Under the pieces are notes generated by a model that was not told the origin of the DNA, made no database searches, and saw only the letters and a program-made list of their open reading frames with translations. From contig NMRA01000045.1 in assembly GCA_002633005.1 (NCBI GenBank), positions 167,456-229,455 of the forward strand: 62,000 bases of DNA, in the 5' to 3' direction. Below are positions 46,501-58,300 of this stretch, one piece after another; position 1 is the first letter of the stretch, and each line of letters starts with the position of its first letter. The DNA is from Phoronis australis. Lineage: Eukaryota > Phoronida > Phoronidae. The position numbers and the translations under genes are program-made.

Positions 46501-48935
46501 TGTCATAAAAATACAACCATGATAAAACGTCGTGTAGTACTTACTTTTGTCTACTTACTTTCTGCTTGTGCATATTTCGGAACACAGCAAAACTCATCAG
46601 ATGGCCTTGGGGTGACTATGGATGTGCCCAACAACAGTTTCACTAGGGGTAAGCACCATCACTTGTACCCCGAGGGACAAAGAATCGACTACATACTGTA
46701 TCGAGGCAACGTAGGTAAGCGCCTGTCAATTATTTTTCTTATCTGTGAAAAGCAAAACCATATTGTTTACTCCGGCATGATCAGCAAAAAAGTCTAAATG
46801 AACAATTCATCTCACTTCCGCCCCTCCTGTGTTTTAACTGGTGAAAAAAGTGTTGTGGAATTTGCCAGCTGAGTGAGATGAAACCCTTACCGAGTTCTCG
46901 GCTCCAGTTAATGTTTGTTTCGTTATAAGTAAGAATCAGTTCTTACACCCCACATGTTGGTCACATCACGTGACCCATAATTAAGTCTGAAATGCTCCAT
47001 ATTCCAGCTAGGATCGAATCCAGGACTTACTGCCAACCGTCTACATGCTAAATAGCTTTACTGAACTATCGAGACCACCGGTCGACTAAGGAGATCCAAT
47101 CAGACTGATAGGAGGCATCTTGCCCAAACTTGGGAGTACCTATTCATGTATATAATTGCGCTGTAATAAATCAGTGCATTGACAATAGTTTTAACTAAGG
47201 ACCACTGTGAAATTTGTATTTGTCCTGGCTAAAGAATCGAGGTTAGGACAAAAAAGTACAATTGGTTGTGCTCTAATTTTTTAATCAGTTTTCAAACAAG
47301 AGAGCACAACCAACTGTACCGTGGTGGTGCGTTTTTTGATCTTATTTCCACAGAAATCATCCGACATAAGTAAAGAATGCCTTTTCATTTCAGGTGTCAA
47401 AGTGCAATGCCTTGAGACCCAAGTATGCATGGATTGTATACCAGATAAGTCATACAATTACTCGGACCATTTCGGTGTGGAAACGAGATTGTTACTTCAA
47501 AGGTCAAGAAAAGGTAAAAGCCTGCATGTAACTATCTTTAGGTTGAACTGACTTGTTACGGTCTACTATTGTCACTCGTAAATCATACAGAGCCAAAAAG
47601 CATAGCCAAATTCTGGTTTGTATCCCGACTCATTTTGTGACCTGCGCTCACCGACTAATAGAGAAAACGCCAGACTGCATCATTTTCATCCAAAGTATGC
47701 TGGTTTTGAAAGGCTGCACAAAAAGATCACGCACCATGAAAGTACCACAAAACCGACTCGACTTTCCAAATAATAAACTGAAACCAACTATGATGCCTTA
47801 TTTGCCAACATTTCTCCAGGTAGTAGCACTGCAGTGACCGAACTTATAAATACTCTGACCGGGCCTTTAATTCCGCCATCTGCAGCGACAAATTCTGTGC
47901 CGGAATTGCTAAATTTACTAGCCTGACCGACCATATCTGTGTCCCCTGCCATCAAATCCAGTGGTTCTGCTAACTTTACACAATGGCTTGGCGGGATTAA
48001 TATTCGGTAGCCGGACAATATTCTGGCTTGAAAATGGATTTGATTCAGTATTGACAGGTGGTGTCTTAAATTTGGCTGGAGGTGTATTGGGCTGTAGAAT
48101 TCTCATTTCCGCCACTGCATTGCATGGTTGCTCGGCCATGTTAGTGTTTTGACCTCTTGTTTTAATACACTGAATTTCCTCGATTTGAGTGAGTCGTTAG
48201 ACGGACTACCGTATGCGACAATTTAGTCTAAGTAATTCTTTGTTAGTAACTAATATTCTTGGATAATATAGAAACGCGTGTGATTTCGTAAAGAGGGGGT
48301 TCTTTAAAGTCTTAACTATTTTTGTTGTAGTATTAAGATGTATGCTTTAGAAATATGTGTTGTTTTATTGTTTCGAGGCCGACAGTGTTCTGCTTGATCT
48401 ATATAGACCGAATTGGACCGATCGGATCTCTAGAGAGTTCGCAGAATAGTCAAGTCTGTAACTCAATTTGTCTGGGATGACTGCTATACCGGCATATAGG
48501 CCTACGCATTTCATGAAAACTCTAACCCGATCTCTCTTTGCAGGAGTCGGAACAAAAGTAGCGTGGTCCTGTTACGGAACGAACAGCTTGTTTTTTGAGG
48601 CCGTTTGTTCTCTGGACAGAGGATTAAGCTCAGTATCAAGGAATCAAAAATATTACGCCACTTTGTTTGCTGCGTTTTTTTCAGTTGTAGTTGCTGCGGT
48701 GTTCTGGGTATTGTCAAAAGAAACGTGCGTTGCTGTCATTTTAATTGGATGTATTGTTCTTAGTTTTGTCAGTGGTTACTGGTTTGTTATGTTTATGGTG
48801 ATGTGCTGCTCAGAAAGAAATGCACTTCTGTGCATCAAGCGGGATATTTTGAATATTATGAATAAAGACGTTGCAAATGGATTTGCAAACACGAAGAAGG
48901 ATGAAATAAACAGCAATTACTTGATAAGATCATAA
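40580..48935 (+). CDS. SMPD2: Neutral sphingomyelinase 2-like (SMPD2), eight exons
   Basis: Predicted Mg-dependent sphingomyelin phosphodiesterase giving ceramide and phosphocholine at cell membranes. Exons: 40580-40617, 41764-41860, 42804-42880, 44210-44393, 45703-45912, 46588-46714, 47394-47513 and 48544-48935. All have GT-AG borders and the phases agree, giving about 414 residues against 423 in human SMPD2. Visible DNase I-fold motifs: LTLNCW (metal Asn), VVLEE (catalytic Glu), GSGICVFSK, RLNGYPHRVEHADWYGG, NIHVYCSHLHAQY, AAGDFN (Asp, Asn), RIDYILYR and YSDHFGVE (catalytic His). The last exon encodes two hydrophobic segments (YATLFAAFFSVVVAAVFWVL; VAVILIGCIVLSFVSGYWF), as in the family. 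The start is the only ATG just before LTLNCW. An open segment at 47819 with an acceptor was left out because it meets a stop and exon 7 joins exon 8 in phase without it. Introns carry a dispersed repeat, a TTAA element and a SINE. Vertebrate SMPD2 is also called nSMase1. Confidence 0.92.
41255..41462 (+). repeat. Dispersed repeat, copy 2 (matches 34710-34895)
   Basis: Lies in intron 1 of the sphingomyelinase-like gene, in the same orientation as copy 1, with the same order of landmarks. Overlapping frames on both strands (41063-41578) are probably accidental. Confidence 0.8.
44695..45609. mobile_element. 915-bp TTAA element with ~280-bp inverted repeats
   Basis: TTAA at 44691-44694 and 45610-45613 flank terminal inverted repeats of about 280 bp (AGGCGAAGGTAACC at the left; CGGGAAAGGCAACC at the right, read inward). 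Inside the arms the match is nearly complete, for example ACTCCGGAAGTGACGTTTTG and GTGAGAGCTGCCGAGTCAGTC. The terminal pattern resembles the AGGAGAATGCCACC ends of the 33388-37924 element. The unique centre (about 44966-45336) is Ser/Pro-rich in one frame (138 codons from 44933) and starts MLHGCSVPRC in another, which looks like the beginning of a THAP finger but stops after about 40 codons. Probably a non-autonomous relative, in intron 4 of the sphingomyelinase gene. Confidence 0.8.
46960..47085 (-). repeat. tRNA-derived SINE, minus strand
   Basis: On the minus strand GGTCTCGATAGTTCAGTAAAG (A-box type, + strand about 47053-47075) is followed about 40 bases later by CCTGGATTCGATCCT (B-box type, + strand 47010-47024). 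The spacing is right for a polymerase III promoter, but the full cloverleaf is imperfect, so it is a SINE head and not a tRNA gene. It lies in intron 6 of the sphingomyelinase gene. Confidence 0.55.
47256..47319. repeat. Hairpin, 19-bp arms with one mismatch
   Basis: GTACAATTGGTTGTGCTCT (47256-47274) pairs with AGAGCACAACCAACTGTAC (47301-47319) across a 26-base loop, in intron 6. Confidence 0.85.
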
Positions 48936-49396
48936 AAATCAAGAATTTGAGAGAACGCATCTTCTAAATCTGTGGCATTCTATACAGGGTGTTATTTGTA
49001 TGAATTACTCTTGCATGTTACCACAGCAACCCTTGTCTTGAAGCTAAAGGTCTGACGAATAGAATGTTTTTACAACGAATTTGAATATGGAACACTCACA
49101 TCTTTTCATTCCCATACGTTTTAAATTGAGTACTGTCGGAGTACATAGCTGTCAGTTTTTTTCTCGATTGAGTTGAATGAAACGTTAGCAGTAACAGTGA
49201 GTAGACAACGGCGACGTTAACTTATTCTGTGAGAAGAGCAATACTGTCATAGAAATGGTACAAATTTTAATGTTGAATTAGTAACAGCAGACGTAGTCAC
49301 CCCAGTGAAAGCATTAGGCTATATGTACATGTAGCAGCAGTGATATTTGGTTGAGGTGTATGAATGTATGGACAGACTGGTGGAGTTTTTGACGTA

Positions 49397-49402
49397 AATA
49401 AA
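49397..49402 (+). terminator. AATAAA polyadenylation signal
   Basis: Lies 462 bases past the sphingomyelinase stop codon; a plausible 3' end for that gene. Confidence 0.45.
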
Positions 49403-50330
49403 GCAAATGTTGTAAATACATCGGCCGCCATTGAGAGGCATCTACCTCTCCTCCCAGGTCACGACCAAAAATAAACATCAGCACGCACCGTCTCCCCCAA
49501 AGGCATTGACACGTAAGTTTGTCAAACTTGTGATGGCATTAAAACGTGCGTTAGCCAGAGCGGCACGCATTCATCGCAACATGATTCCTGTGAAGGATTG
49601 TCGTCTGCTTAGTGTATCTGGCATCAGCAACTTGTGCCATGTTAGCGTAGCTGAAATGGCGATAAAGCAGTGACGGCTTTTGATTGCATTACAAATTAAA
49701 TGAACTCATACGCTTAGGAAGCGCCGGGTCTGTAAACTGTAAACGCTTTGAGAAACTTGCACCATTCCCAATACCACGAATAAAAATTGCATGGTGTTGG
49801 TATCTTATACCAGTTTTGAATGCTGGAAGAGAAAAACTCAACTACTAGTGAGCCTGTGTATGTTCACTGAGCAAGATTATCTCATGACATAATTCATTAA
49901 CCCTTAACAAAGGCAAAGATACAGCATCCAATTGTGTCTTCCTTTCCAATTAATCACAAGAGTAAATAATTGATTTAAAATTATAATGTAGAGACAAAGA
50001 AAATGAACATTTTCTTATAAATGACTTTTTGTGGTGTCTTAAAAAAGCAGGTGTCGAAATTTACTTACATTACTGAAATTGAAATTTCCAACTAGAGATT
50101 GTATGAAGAAATCAAAGTATTTATGAAGGAAAATAAACAAGTTTGAGTGAGCAAGTGCCAATTATGTTCTCTTCAAGGGCGTCACGGTCCCAATACACCA
50201 ACTTCTTGGTTAACATACAATCTACTTTATTGATATTGCACATCCCTAACACATAATCTTGCCTTGAACATGTTAAAAATCTTAACACATAGGTAAGCTG
50301 AGCTCATTAGACTCATATATTTTGGTAAGT

Positions 50331-50763
50331 TTTAGGTTAATATGTAGGACCTTGTTGATTGGGTATTGAGCCAAATAGTTACAAAACTTGAGATTTTAAC
50401 TCAGTAAACGTGTGTATTTCTGAAATTAGAAAAACCTGTAAAATTTGACATTGACTAAATACCAATCTTCTATTAACTGGATCATGTGACCATGTCTTTG
50501 TTGCAAAATTTTGCAAAAAGGTACACTTCCAGAAAAACAACCATATCAATAACAAGACCAAATTCTGCTTGATATAAATAATCGAGATGAAATGTCAATA
50601 ACGTAGTTACAGTTTTCTAATAAAAATTATAATAATCTTACTTTTCGATAGTGTGTCACGTAACAGTGGAACATATAAAAAATCTAAAAGCATTTTAGAG
50701 AGCACTGTATAAATCATAGTATCGGATTCATTTTTGGACATTTCACGAGGGTCCGACAAAACA
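50331..50763. repeat. AAGGTTATGTAGGACC-type MITE, copy 1
   Basis: The left end AGGTTAATATGTAGGACC and the right end GGGTCCGACAAAACATT are inverted versions of each other. The interior shares GATCATGTGACC, AAAATTTTGCAAAAA and AGGTACA with the copies at 54690 and 57683. Confidence 0.65.
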
Positions 50764-52398
50764 TTAAGAAGACTATGTAACAAAAGAATCCCATGCAATC
50801 TATCAGATTATTGTATTATGGTTGCACATCCATTAAAACTAGAACATGGATCAACAATGGCCATTTTTCTGACATCTATAACAATATCAAATCAAATCAG
50901 AGAAAGGTCAACAGCACCTATGTTAACAGATCACACCCTGGTTAAAAATAACAAAACTGTACTCCATACCAAAATAACTAATGATCCCCATCAAACAAGT
51001 AACTTTTTAAAAGTACCGTGAGACACTTAAAATTTTTTTTATAACTTACAAAAGTTTCCTTGAGACTCTAGACACATTTTGTAAAAAGAATTATCAATGA
51101 CGTATCCTCCACATAACATGTAAATGTACGAGTGAAAGTATTGCACACAAAACATTGTATTTGCCATTTACCCTTGGAGATCCTAACAAGTGAAATTCTA
51201 GCACTACAAAAGTACGCAACCCACAAATACCAGTGGCAGACACTATGCAGTACACCCACACAGTCATTAGACTGATCAGCTCTTAATAACATGAATGGTG
51301 GTGAAATTGTTCTGTCAAAAACTGCATTTGCCTTTGCCAAGACTAACTGCATCTAACAAACACAATATCTACAGAAGTCTCCTTCACATAAACAAGAAAA
51401 ACGTGTAATTCCGAGATGGGAACAAATAATTATTTATGCAACCTCTCATGATTTGAGACAAAAGCAAATAATCATTTATGCAATCTCTCATGGCCGGATA
51501 AGGTAATCGTGGCATGGAATTGGCAGTCTTGACAGCAGTGACCTTCACCTCATTCTGTACATGGCTATAAGACAGGACTCATTGGCAATAAGGCGTGACA
51601 GGCACCTATCAATCAAACACAGACTGTCCAATCACTAACCTGCATTAGAGTATATTTGCTGCTACCACTTAGCTTTATGATGCTAAGGTTATCAAAACAA
51701 TGTCTAAGACACTAGTAGTACATCTACTGATACAAATCTATGCATGATATGTGTTGGTATATAACACTGACCTGTCAGCTAGAAACTCTTACTACACACT
51801 AACTAATCCTGCATTGGCCAACTATATTGAAAGGCAGACAATAGACAATTACATCTTATTCTATTCTTTCCCTGTGGCCAGTGACCAGATTCCTAAGTAC
51901 TCTGGTTTATCAGCTGTGAGTCACAGCAGAGCATGCATAAACAATTGCACAAAGTTATGTTTCCCTCTCCGGATGGGCAATGATCTCTCATGACTTATCA
52001 TTTACAAACTACTATGACAGCTTGGCCGTCATGACAAGAAAATCCGCTTGAAATCACTTGTCACACCTGGTAATTCCAGGTCATTTTGTCAGATTTTCTT
52101 TGGCATTTACTGTATGTTTGAGTGCCATATCTGATCTCTGGCTGTACTGTTTGCAGAGTGCACATCTTGAGAATTAAAACTTTGTCCACATTGTTTAAAA
52201 AGTTCATGCATGCCATTGTGAGATCCAGATAGATTATTATTCTGAGTCAAATCACCAAGCTTTCCCTCCACCTTGATTTGTTTCTCTTCCTGGGCGTTTC
52301 TGATATTAACTCAATGGGTTACACAGAATACCCACCTGCTGTTACCTATTATTCCCTAACATGATATGGAACTGCAATGAGATAATACCGAGAACCAG

Positions 52399-55300
52399 TC
52401 ACTTGAGACGTTGAGTCACATTCGCCAGAGCCACAGCGAACGCTTGTATTCCCGAAAATGGATACTGAAAATCCAGCGTGTACTTGTTCAGATCGATTCT
52501 TCCAAACTGCATAACCTAGATGACAGAGAGAGGATGCGATCAGAAACACCAGACGGACTGGACATGAACAGTTGTACATTAATTGTTCCAAAATGTAAAA
52601 ATGTAGTACACAGGCATACACCAAGTTGACAGTTTAAGGTTTTATTCATAAGAAAGCGATACGTAATAATACAGTAAATTCTCCAGCTATGGACATTCTC
52701 TAAAAATTCTTAGTTGAAAATTAATTTTCTTGATTCTGAGGATTGGGACATGGGCACATTTGGCGTTCAAAGCATTTCAAAAACATTGACCACTATGTCT
52801 TGCATCAACATAGTATGAAAACAGACGTGGCACTTCGTAAAATTGTTGAAAATAGTTGCCTACACAATGTTTTCATGCATCCCCACAGTGAATAACATCA
52901 AGGTGAATGGTCATTTGTTGCTGATCCTAGTTCTTTATTTTCGGATGGCCAATATTGCCTAGTTCTAAAATTTGGAACAAGCTCTGACCTTGAACAAAAT
53001 AGTTAACTTTTCACTGTCCTAAACTGGAAAGTTTTTACCGTACACGGTCATCTGCACTGCTTACTAGAGGGAAGATATTTATTGATTGAAGGGATATCAA
53101 GCTTGGCGTATTATTGACTTATGAATAGCAATTGTACAGCAACAATTAAAAATTCAGCACAGCGGGCAGATTTAAAACAACTATAAATCCGACTCCTTTC
53201 CCACAAAAACAACAACGTGATGTATGAATGACAAGTTAATTCTGTAACATTTGATAGAATTGATAATCCTGGTAAATGTGTGTCCTAATGCAACACACCT
53301 TCCATCAAAAAGTAAGTTTTCAATCTCAGCTTGGTAATTACTCAAAACTGAAGATGATTTCTGGGCCCAGAGTCTAATTTCCTAACCCAGAGTTGACTCG
53401 GACCCAAAATTCATCCAATCACGCTGCAAATTTACTCGAAGCGTGACATGTAATTGGTGAAATTTCGAATAGAGCTTTGAATACAGAGATTAACCCACAG
53501 ACCCTGGTATTGGAAAGAACAGGCAGTTCCTTATTGGTTGAGAGCAGGCACAAAGTGGAAAGTCATGATCTCAAACATTAACCAACTATCAGCTCTTTCT
53601 AAGCTCAGAAGTCACTTTGTATCTTAGCAAGGTGCAAGTTGAGGCAGCTTTGCAATGGAAAGCGGCGTAGATTAAAGTTACTTTTTTGACCAAGCACAGG
53701 TTTATAGTAGCTTAAAGTTCTGGCTCACAACAGTCACTGTGTGTAGTACACCCTGTCATTTACAACCAGTAATAATACATGCTACTGATAATACCTGTTT
53801 TCCTCTAAACTCTATCTGGAAGTTCTTGGCAGATTCTTGAGTGACCCGTCCGCCAAAGTCCAACTGATATACCTGACTGTTCTCATTCCACAAGGGGGCC
53901 TTGTTGTGCATGATGAACTGTCGTCGAGCCACCACCCTCTCTCCATCAGACTTGCTGCGGCCTTTGCGCATCTACAGGCAAAGTTTCAAGGTAGAATATT
54001 CGACCACACATTGTGATAAATGTAACAATAGTCTACAAACTAGTTGAGATCTAAATACCATTGATGTCATATGTGTATTGGATTGTGGGAAATGGTTCTT
54101 TTGGAGCACGTGGAGCCGATGGAAGATGCCCTACAAATCCCTACCAATTGATGCACAAACAACAGTTTTATTGGTCTGTGAAGATCAATTTTCATGTATT
54201 CCAAGGTTAACATTTATACACAGTGCATAAAAATATCCCATCAAAAAGAGTTCAGAGTTACTATCAATGCACGCCATAAAATTGTCTGTTTCTGACCATG
54301 CATCTTGTTACCTTGGGCCTAAGCTTCAGCTTGGAATGCAGGTTAACATGGGTTTGAAATTATCATTTTTCTGAATCACCAAGTTATCACTATGATAAGA
54401 TGTCTATTAACCATACGATACAACAGAATGAGTGTCTTTAGGTAGCAGGAGGGAATCACTGCCTTTGTAAAATGCAGTAAAAAATTTCTACCTTCATACA
54501 TATTTAGTCATTTTGTTAACAAACTAATTTGTTCACAATCTGACCAACAGCAGGCATTGTAGTCAGACTACAGCGCCATCTTGTGGTTAGACATAGAATC
54601 TCCTCTAGTAACTGGCAAGGCAATGTGGATGCCTTGGCTACAGTATTAAAACTTTCACTGTGCAATGAGCTTTGCCAGTAAACAGAACATTTAAGGTTAT
54701 GTAGGACCTTTTCAACAAGGCTGTGCACTCGGCCAAATATTCACAAAACCATAGAATTTAACCCAAGAAAAGTATAGATTTTCTATAGCAGAATTGAATT
54801 GTTAACTTAACACATATCTGTCGATAATGTCACGTGATCCAGTATTTTAGGAAAATTTAGTAAAAAAGAAAGGTACAACAGAACAATGGTATCAACAACT
54901 TGATGACCAAATTTTGTTAGATTAATATGTTGAAGAGGAAATCTCAAAAAGGGCTGTTACATGCTTCTAAATTATCCTTTTCCTTTTTTTGATCAAAATC
55001 ACTTATTAAGTCCAATTTTTGACAACCCCTCATGTAATAAAGAATCAATTTCACAGCAATTCCTAACAACACAGTGCAAGCTGAAGTTTCATATGAGTCC
55101 GATCAGCCATTTCTGTGATATTTGGACTTTTTTCAAGGGCACTACACTATCATAAGGGGAGTTTTTTGCAATACCTTCTGTTTCAGTTGAGCCTTCTGGA
55201 ATGATTCTAGATCTCTGTAGCTGTAACTTGTTGTCATCTCATCTCCTGTCAGCAGGATCTCATCATCCGAACTCTCGATGCTCGGAGATGATTTATTCAG

Positions 55301-58300
55301 TTGCCGTTCTCGTGAGGAGCTTCTCAGTTTCAAAGTCTCCCTTCTTGTAGGTGTCGAAGGCGAAGAAGAGCCATTAGATGTACCGTCCCCTTCCACCAGA
55401 CCTTGGCTTACCACTGACGAGATTATCTCCGTAGCGCCAACCGATCCTTGCTTTACAAATTTTGAGTTTTTTAGATTCTTGTTCTGCAGCTCCGTGATTG
55501 GTTTAAACCCATTCGAGTTGGCATTCTCTTTGACATAGCTGACAATATCGTCAGATTTCTTATCCTGTGTTAATTTTTTTACTTCCTCATCTTCCACACA
55601 GATTTCGACAGAACACGCAGGTTTCTCAGTCTCGACACAGTTAGTTGTTGAAATGCCATTGAGCAATCCGTCACAAAGTTTCTCCACTTCAACGTCATCT
55701 TCACTGTCGTCGTCAATATATTTGAGGTTTCTGTGAAAGTCACTTTTCATATTATGTAAATCGTTGCACAACTTATTGCCCAAGTCAGCCCCAACAATGG
55801 GCCAGTAGTCGGAGCGACAGAGAGAACACAACGTGGCATTCTCTTTGTTATTGCATCTCTTGCAAGCGCTTCTATTGCGAGTGTCATCCTTGGTTCGAGA
55901 CTGCAAACGAACCTTGCGATCCATCGAATTAGAGCTTGGCGGAGGCTGACCTCCGACAGACTGGACATTCACCATCTTCGGTATTGCGCCTTGGCTTTCG
56001 CTCAAAAAATCGTGCAAAGGAGACACATTGCATTCACCACATACCTCTGCCATTGTACCACAACAACAGTCAGATTCATGTGTTCCTTTATCACCTGTTA
56101 ATGTTTCTTCTAATTTATTGCACTGTACAGAATGGTTATCACAGTTTATCAAAAGCTCAGTAGATGCAGAGGCACCTTGAGTGACGTATAAGTCCTGGTG
56201 CAACTTGTCAGTGAAGTCGTCTGAATGCGCGAATTGAGCGTGAGTGATGGTTGCCTCGGGAACGATAACAAAATCCCCATCAACTCCTGACACAAGACCC
56301 GCCTCGGCAACAGGAGAAAGAACTGTAAAGGTCACATACATAAATTAAATTCAAAAGAAATGAACTTTATTGTAACAAAAATTTGTGCACTAACATTATG
56401 CCAAATCAGGTATTGTGCCCCAGCAATATTGTGTTAAAAATAATTCGGGGAGTTCACCTACCATGTTGCTGTTGTTTTTCAAATGCATTGTGGGATGGCT
56501 TTCCGCTCATAAGCATCCAGTGACATCATCGGAAACTTGGTGACAAGCAGACAATATGATGAAAAGTAACACTTGTCACTTGAGCGCACAATAATAGAAA
56601 GCAAGGGTCGACAGCGCCATGCTGTTTGGTACGAGTACAACTAAGCAACCGCCATACAGAAACTAAGTGAGCCTCAACATGCATCGATTTAAAATTTGGA
56701 TTAGCAAATCTTTTGTGCAAAATATTCTCGAGGCACACACAATCAGATCACACAACCTAAGGTACAAATTACACATCACATGGCACATTACCAAGTTATG
56801 CGTGATGTCACTGGATATTTACGATCTGACAAAAATCCCAAAATGCACCTGAAAAATGACAGAAGCATCGTCGATGAAATCCTCCCGAAATGAAAGCTAA
56901 AATTTAAGATTTAAGCCCAAAATGAAATTCAATAATTTTCTAAGAAAGAATGAAATATTCACACTGCCTAATGATTAACTAGTTATCAGTAATTGACACA
57001 AAATTAATATCAGGAAAGGACGGAATCGACACTCAAGTCAGGTCTCACTTGAACACAATACAAACATGGCACATAAACAAGATTTTCATGTGTGAAATTT
57101 TGATTAGAAAGTCAAAAAAGCCAAAAAACTGACAATACAATTCTGCCAGTATAGAAATTCTTGAAACTTGGTCTTGAAGTACAGAGCTCGGACCATCAGA
57201 AGACCATGTGACCAAAACTTAATTCATAAATTTCAGATTTAAAAACACAAAAGTCGACGATTCCAATATTTACAGTAAAGTCTACATTCGTAAATGCAGG
57301 GATATACCACTCCTTTATGACCATCCTCCTATGACAATTAATGACAGTTCCCATCGGGTCAAAAGCGATCTAACACACCTTCTTCTTCCTCCTCACTACA
57401 CAATGAGCTTTGAGATTCGTTGCTATTGTAACTATTCTGGCCGTTGATCTCTGTGATGGCTAGCGACATCTGACGAGGCTGTAGGTGAAGCAGGCTGGAC
57501 TTGTAGACCACCTGACCAAGGTCCCGTGGCAGGCATGGGGCACAGCCCACGATGCGGAACTTTGTGCCCCATATATTGGACGAAACTTCAACAATTTTCT
57601 TTTTCTGTCAAAAACAAGGAAATAAATGGTGCACACATGTGGGGAGAAATTTAAAGTATAGTTTTGCAGACAGATTCACATAAGGTTATGTAGAACGTTT
57701 TTGATTTATTGACAAGTCTCTACATTTAGCCAAATATCTACACTATAGAATTTAACAACTCATGAGTAAGCAAACTTCGCAGAATTTGATTTTTTACTTT
57801 ATACCAATCTGCCACTAACTAGGTCATGTGACCTTGCTTTTTAATTTTAGCAAAAAAAGAATAGGTACATTCATACCAAAACAACAGGATCAATAATACA
57901 GCAACAATCCCTAAAAGAGAAATTGGAGAAAGGTGTTTATAGTATCTGTGCATCTGCTCAGCCATTTCTGAGATACAATATTCTGAAGTTGGCCAAAATT
58001 GAAAATGTTTCTAGGGTCCTACAAAACCTTACAGGGAAAGAGACTACTTTTGATGTTACCTAAATGTAAACACCTGGTTATCTTGGAGAGATATAGTTCT
58101 GCTATAATTACTGGTCCCCTGACGTGTACAGAAAAATGCAAAGTGGCATAAATGGTCCAGCTGAAAGCCCAGCATCTTGGTTCTGCATCCATTTCCATTG
58201 AGCAAACACAAATGAGTGACAAAATAGTGAGCAAGACATTCAATTTGTTCAATGTAATATTGAGTATAGAATTGAGATGCGGGCCTTTTGATGGGCTGTC

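Larger units (their letters stand above)
48936..52398. other. Convergent 3' flanks of the two genes
   Basis: Lies between the stop codons of the convergent sphingomyelinase and TULP4-like genes. It should hold both 3' UTRs. A copy of the AAGGTTATGTAGGACC MITE lies at 50331-50763. No other coding sequence is supported. Confidence 0.6.

Noticed and set aside
47819-47919. Extra sphingomyelinase exon after CTCCAG, open in the right phase
   Set aside because: It meets a stop after 34 codons without a good donor, and exon 7 joins the last exon in phase without it. It might be a rare alternative end.
47788-48139. Minus-strand frames (MAEQPCNAVAEMRIL...) as a gag-like gene
   Set aside because: Two overlapping short frames in an intron, no nucleocapsid or other motif, and no LTR. 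Not enough to call.
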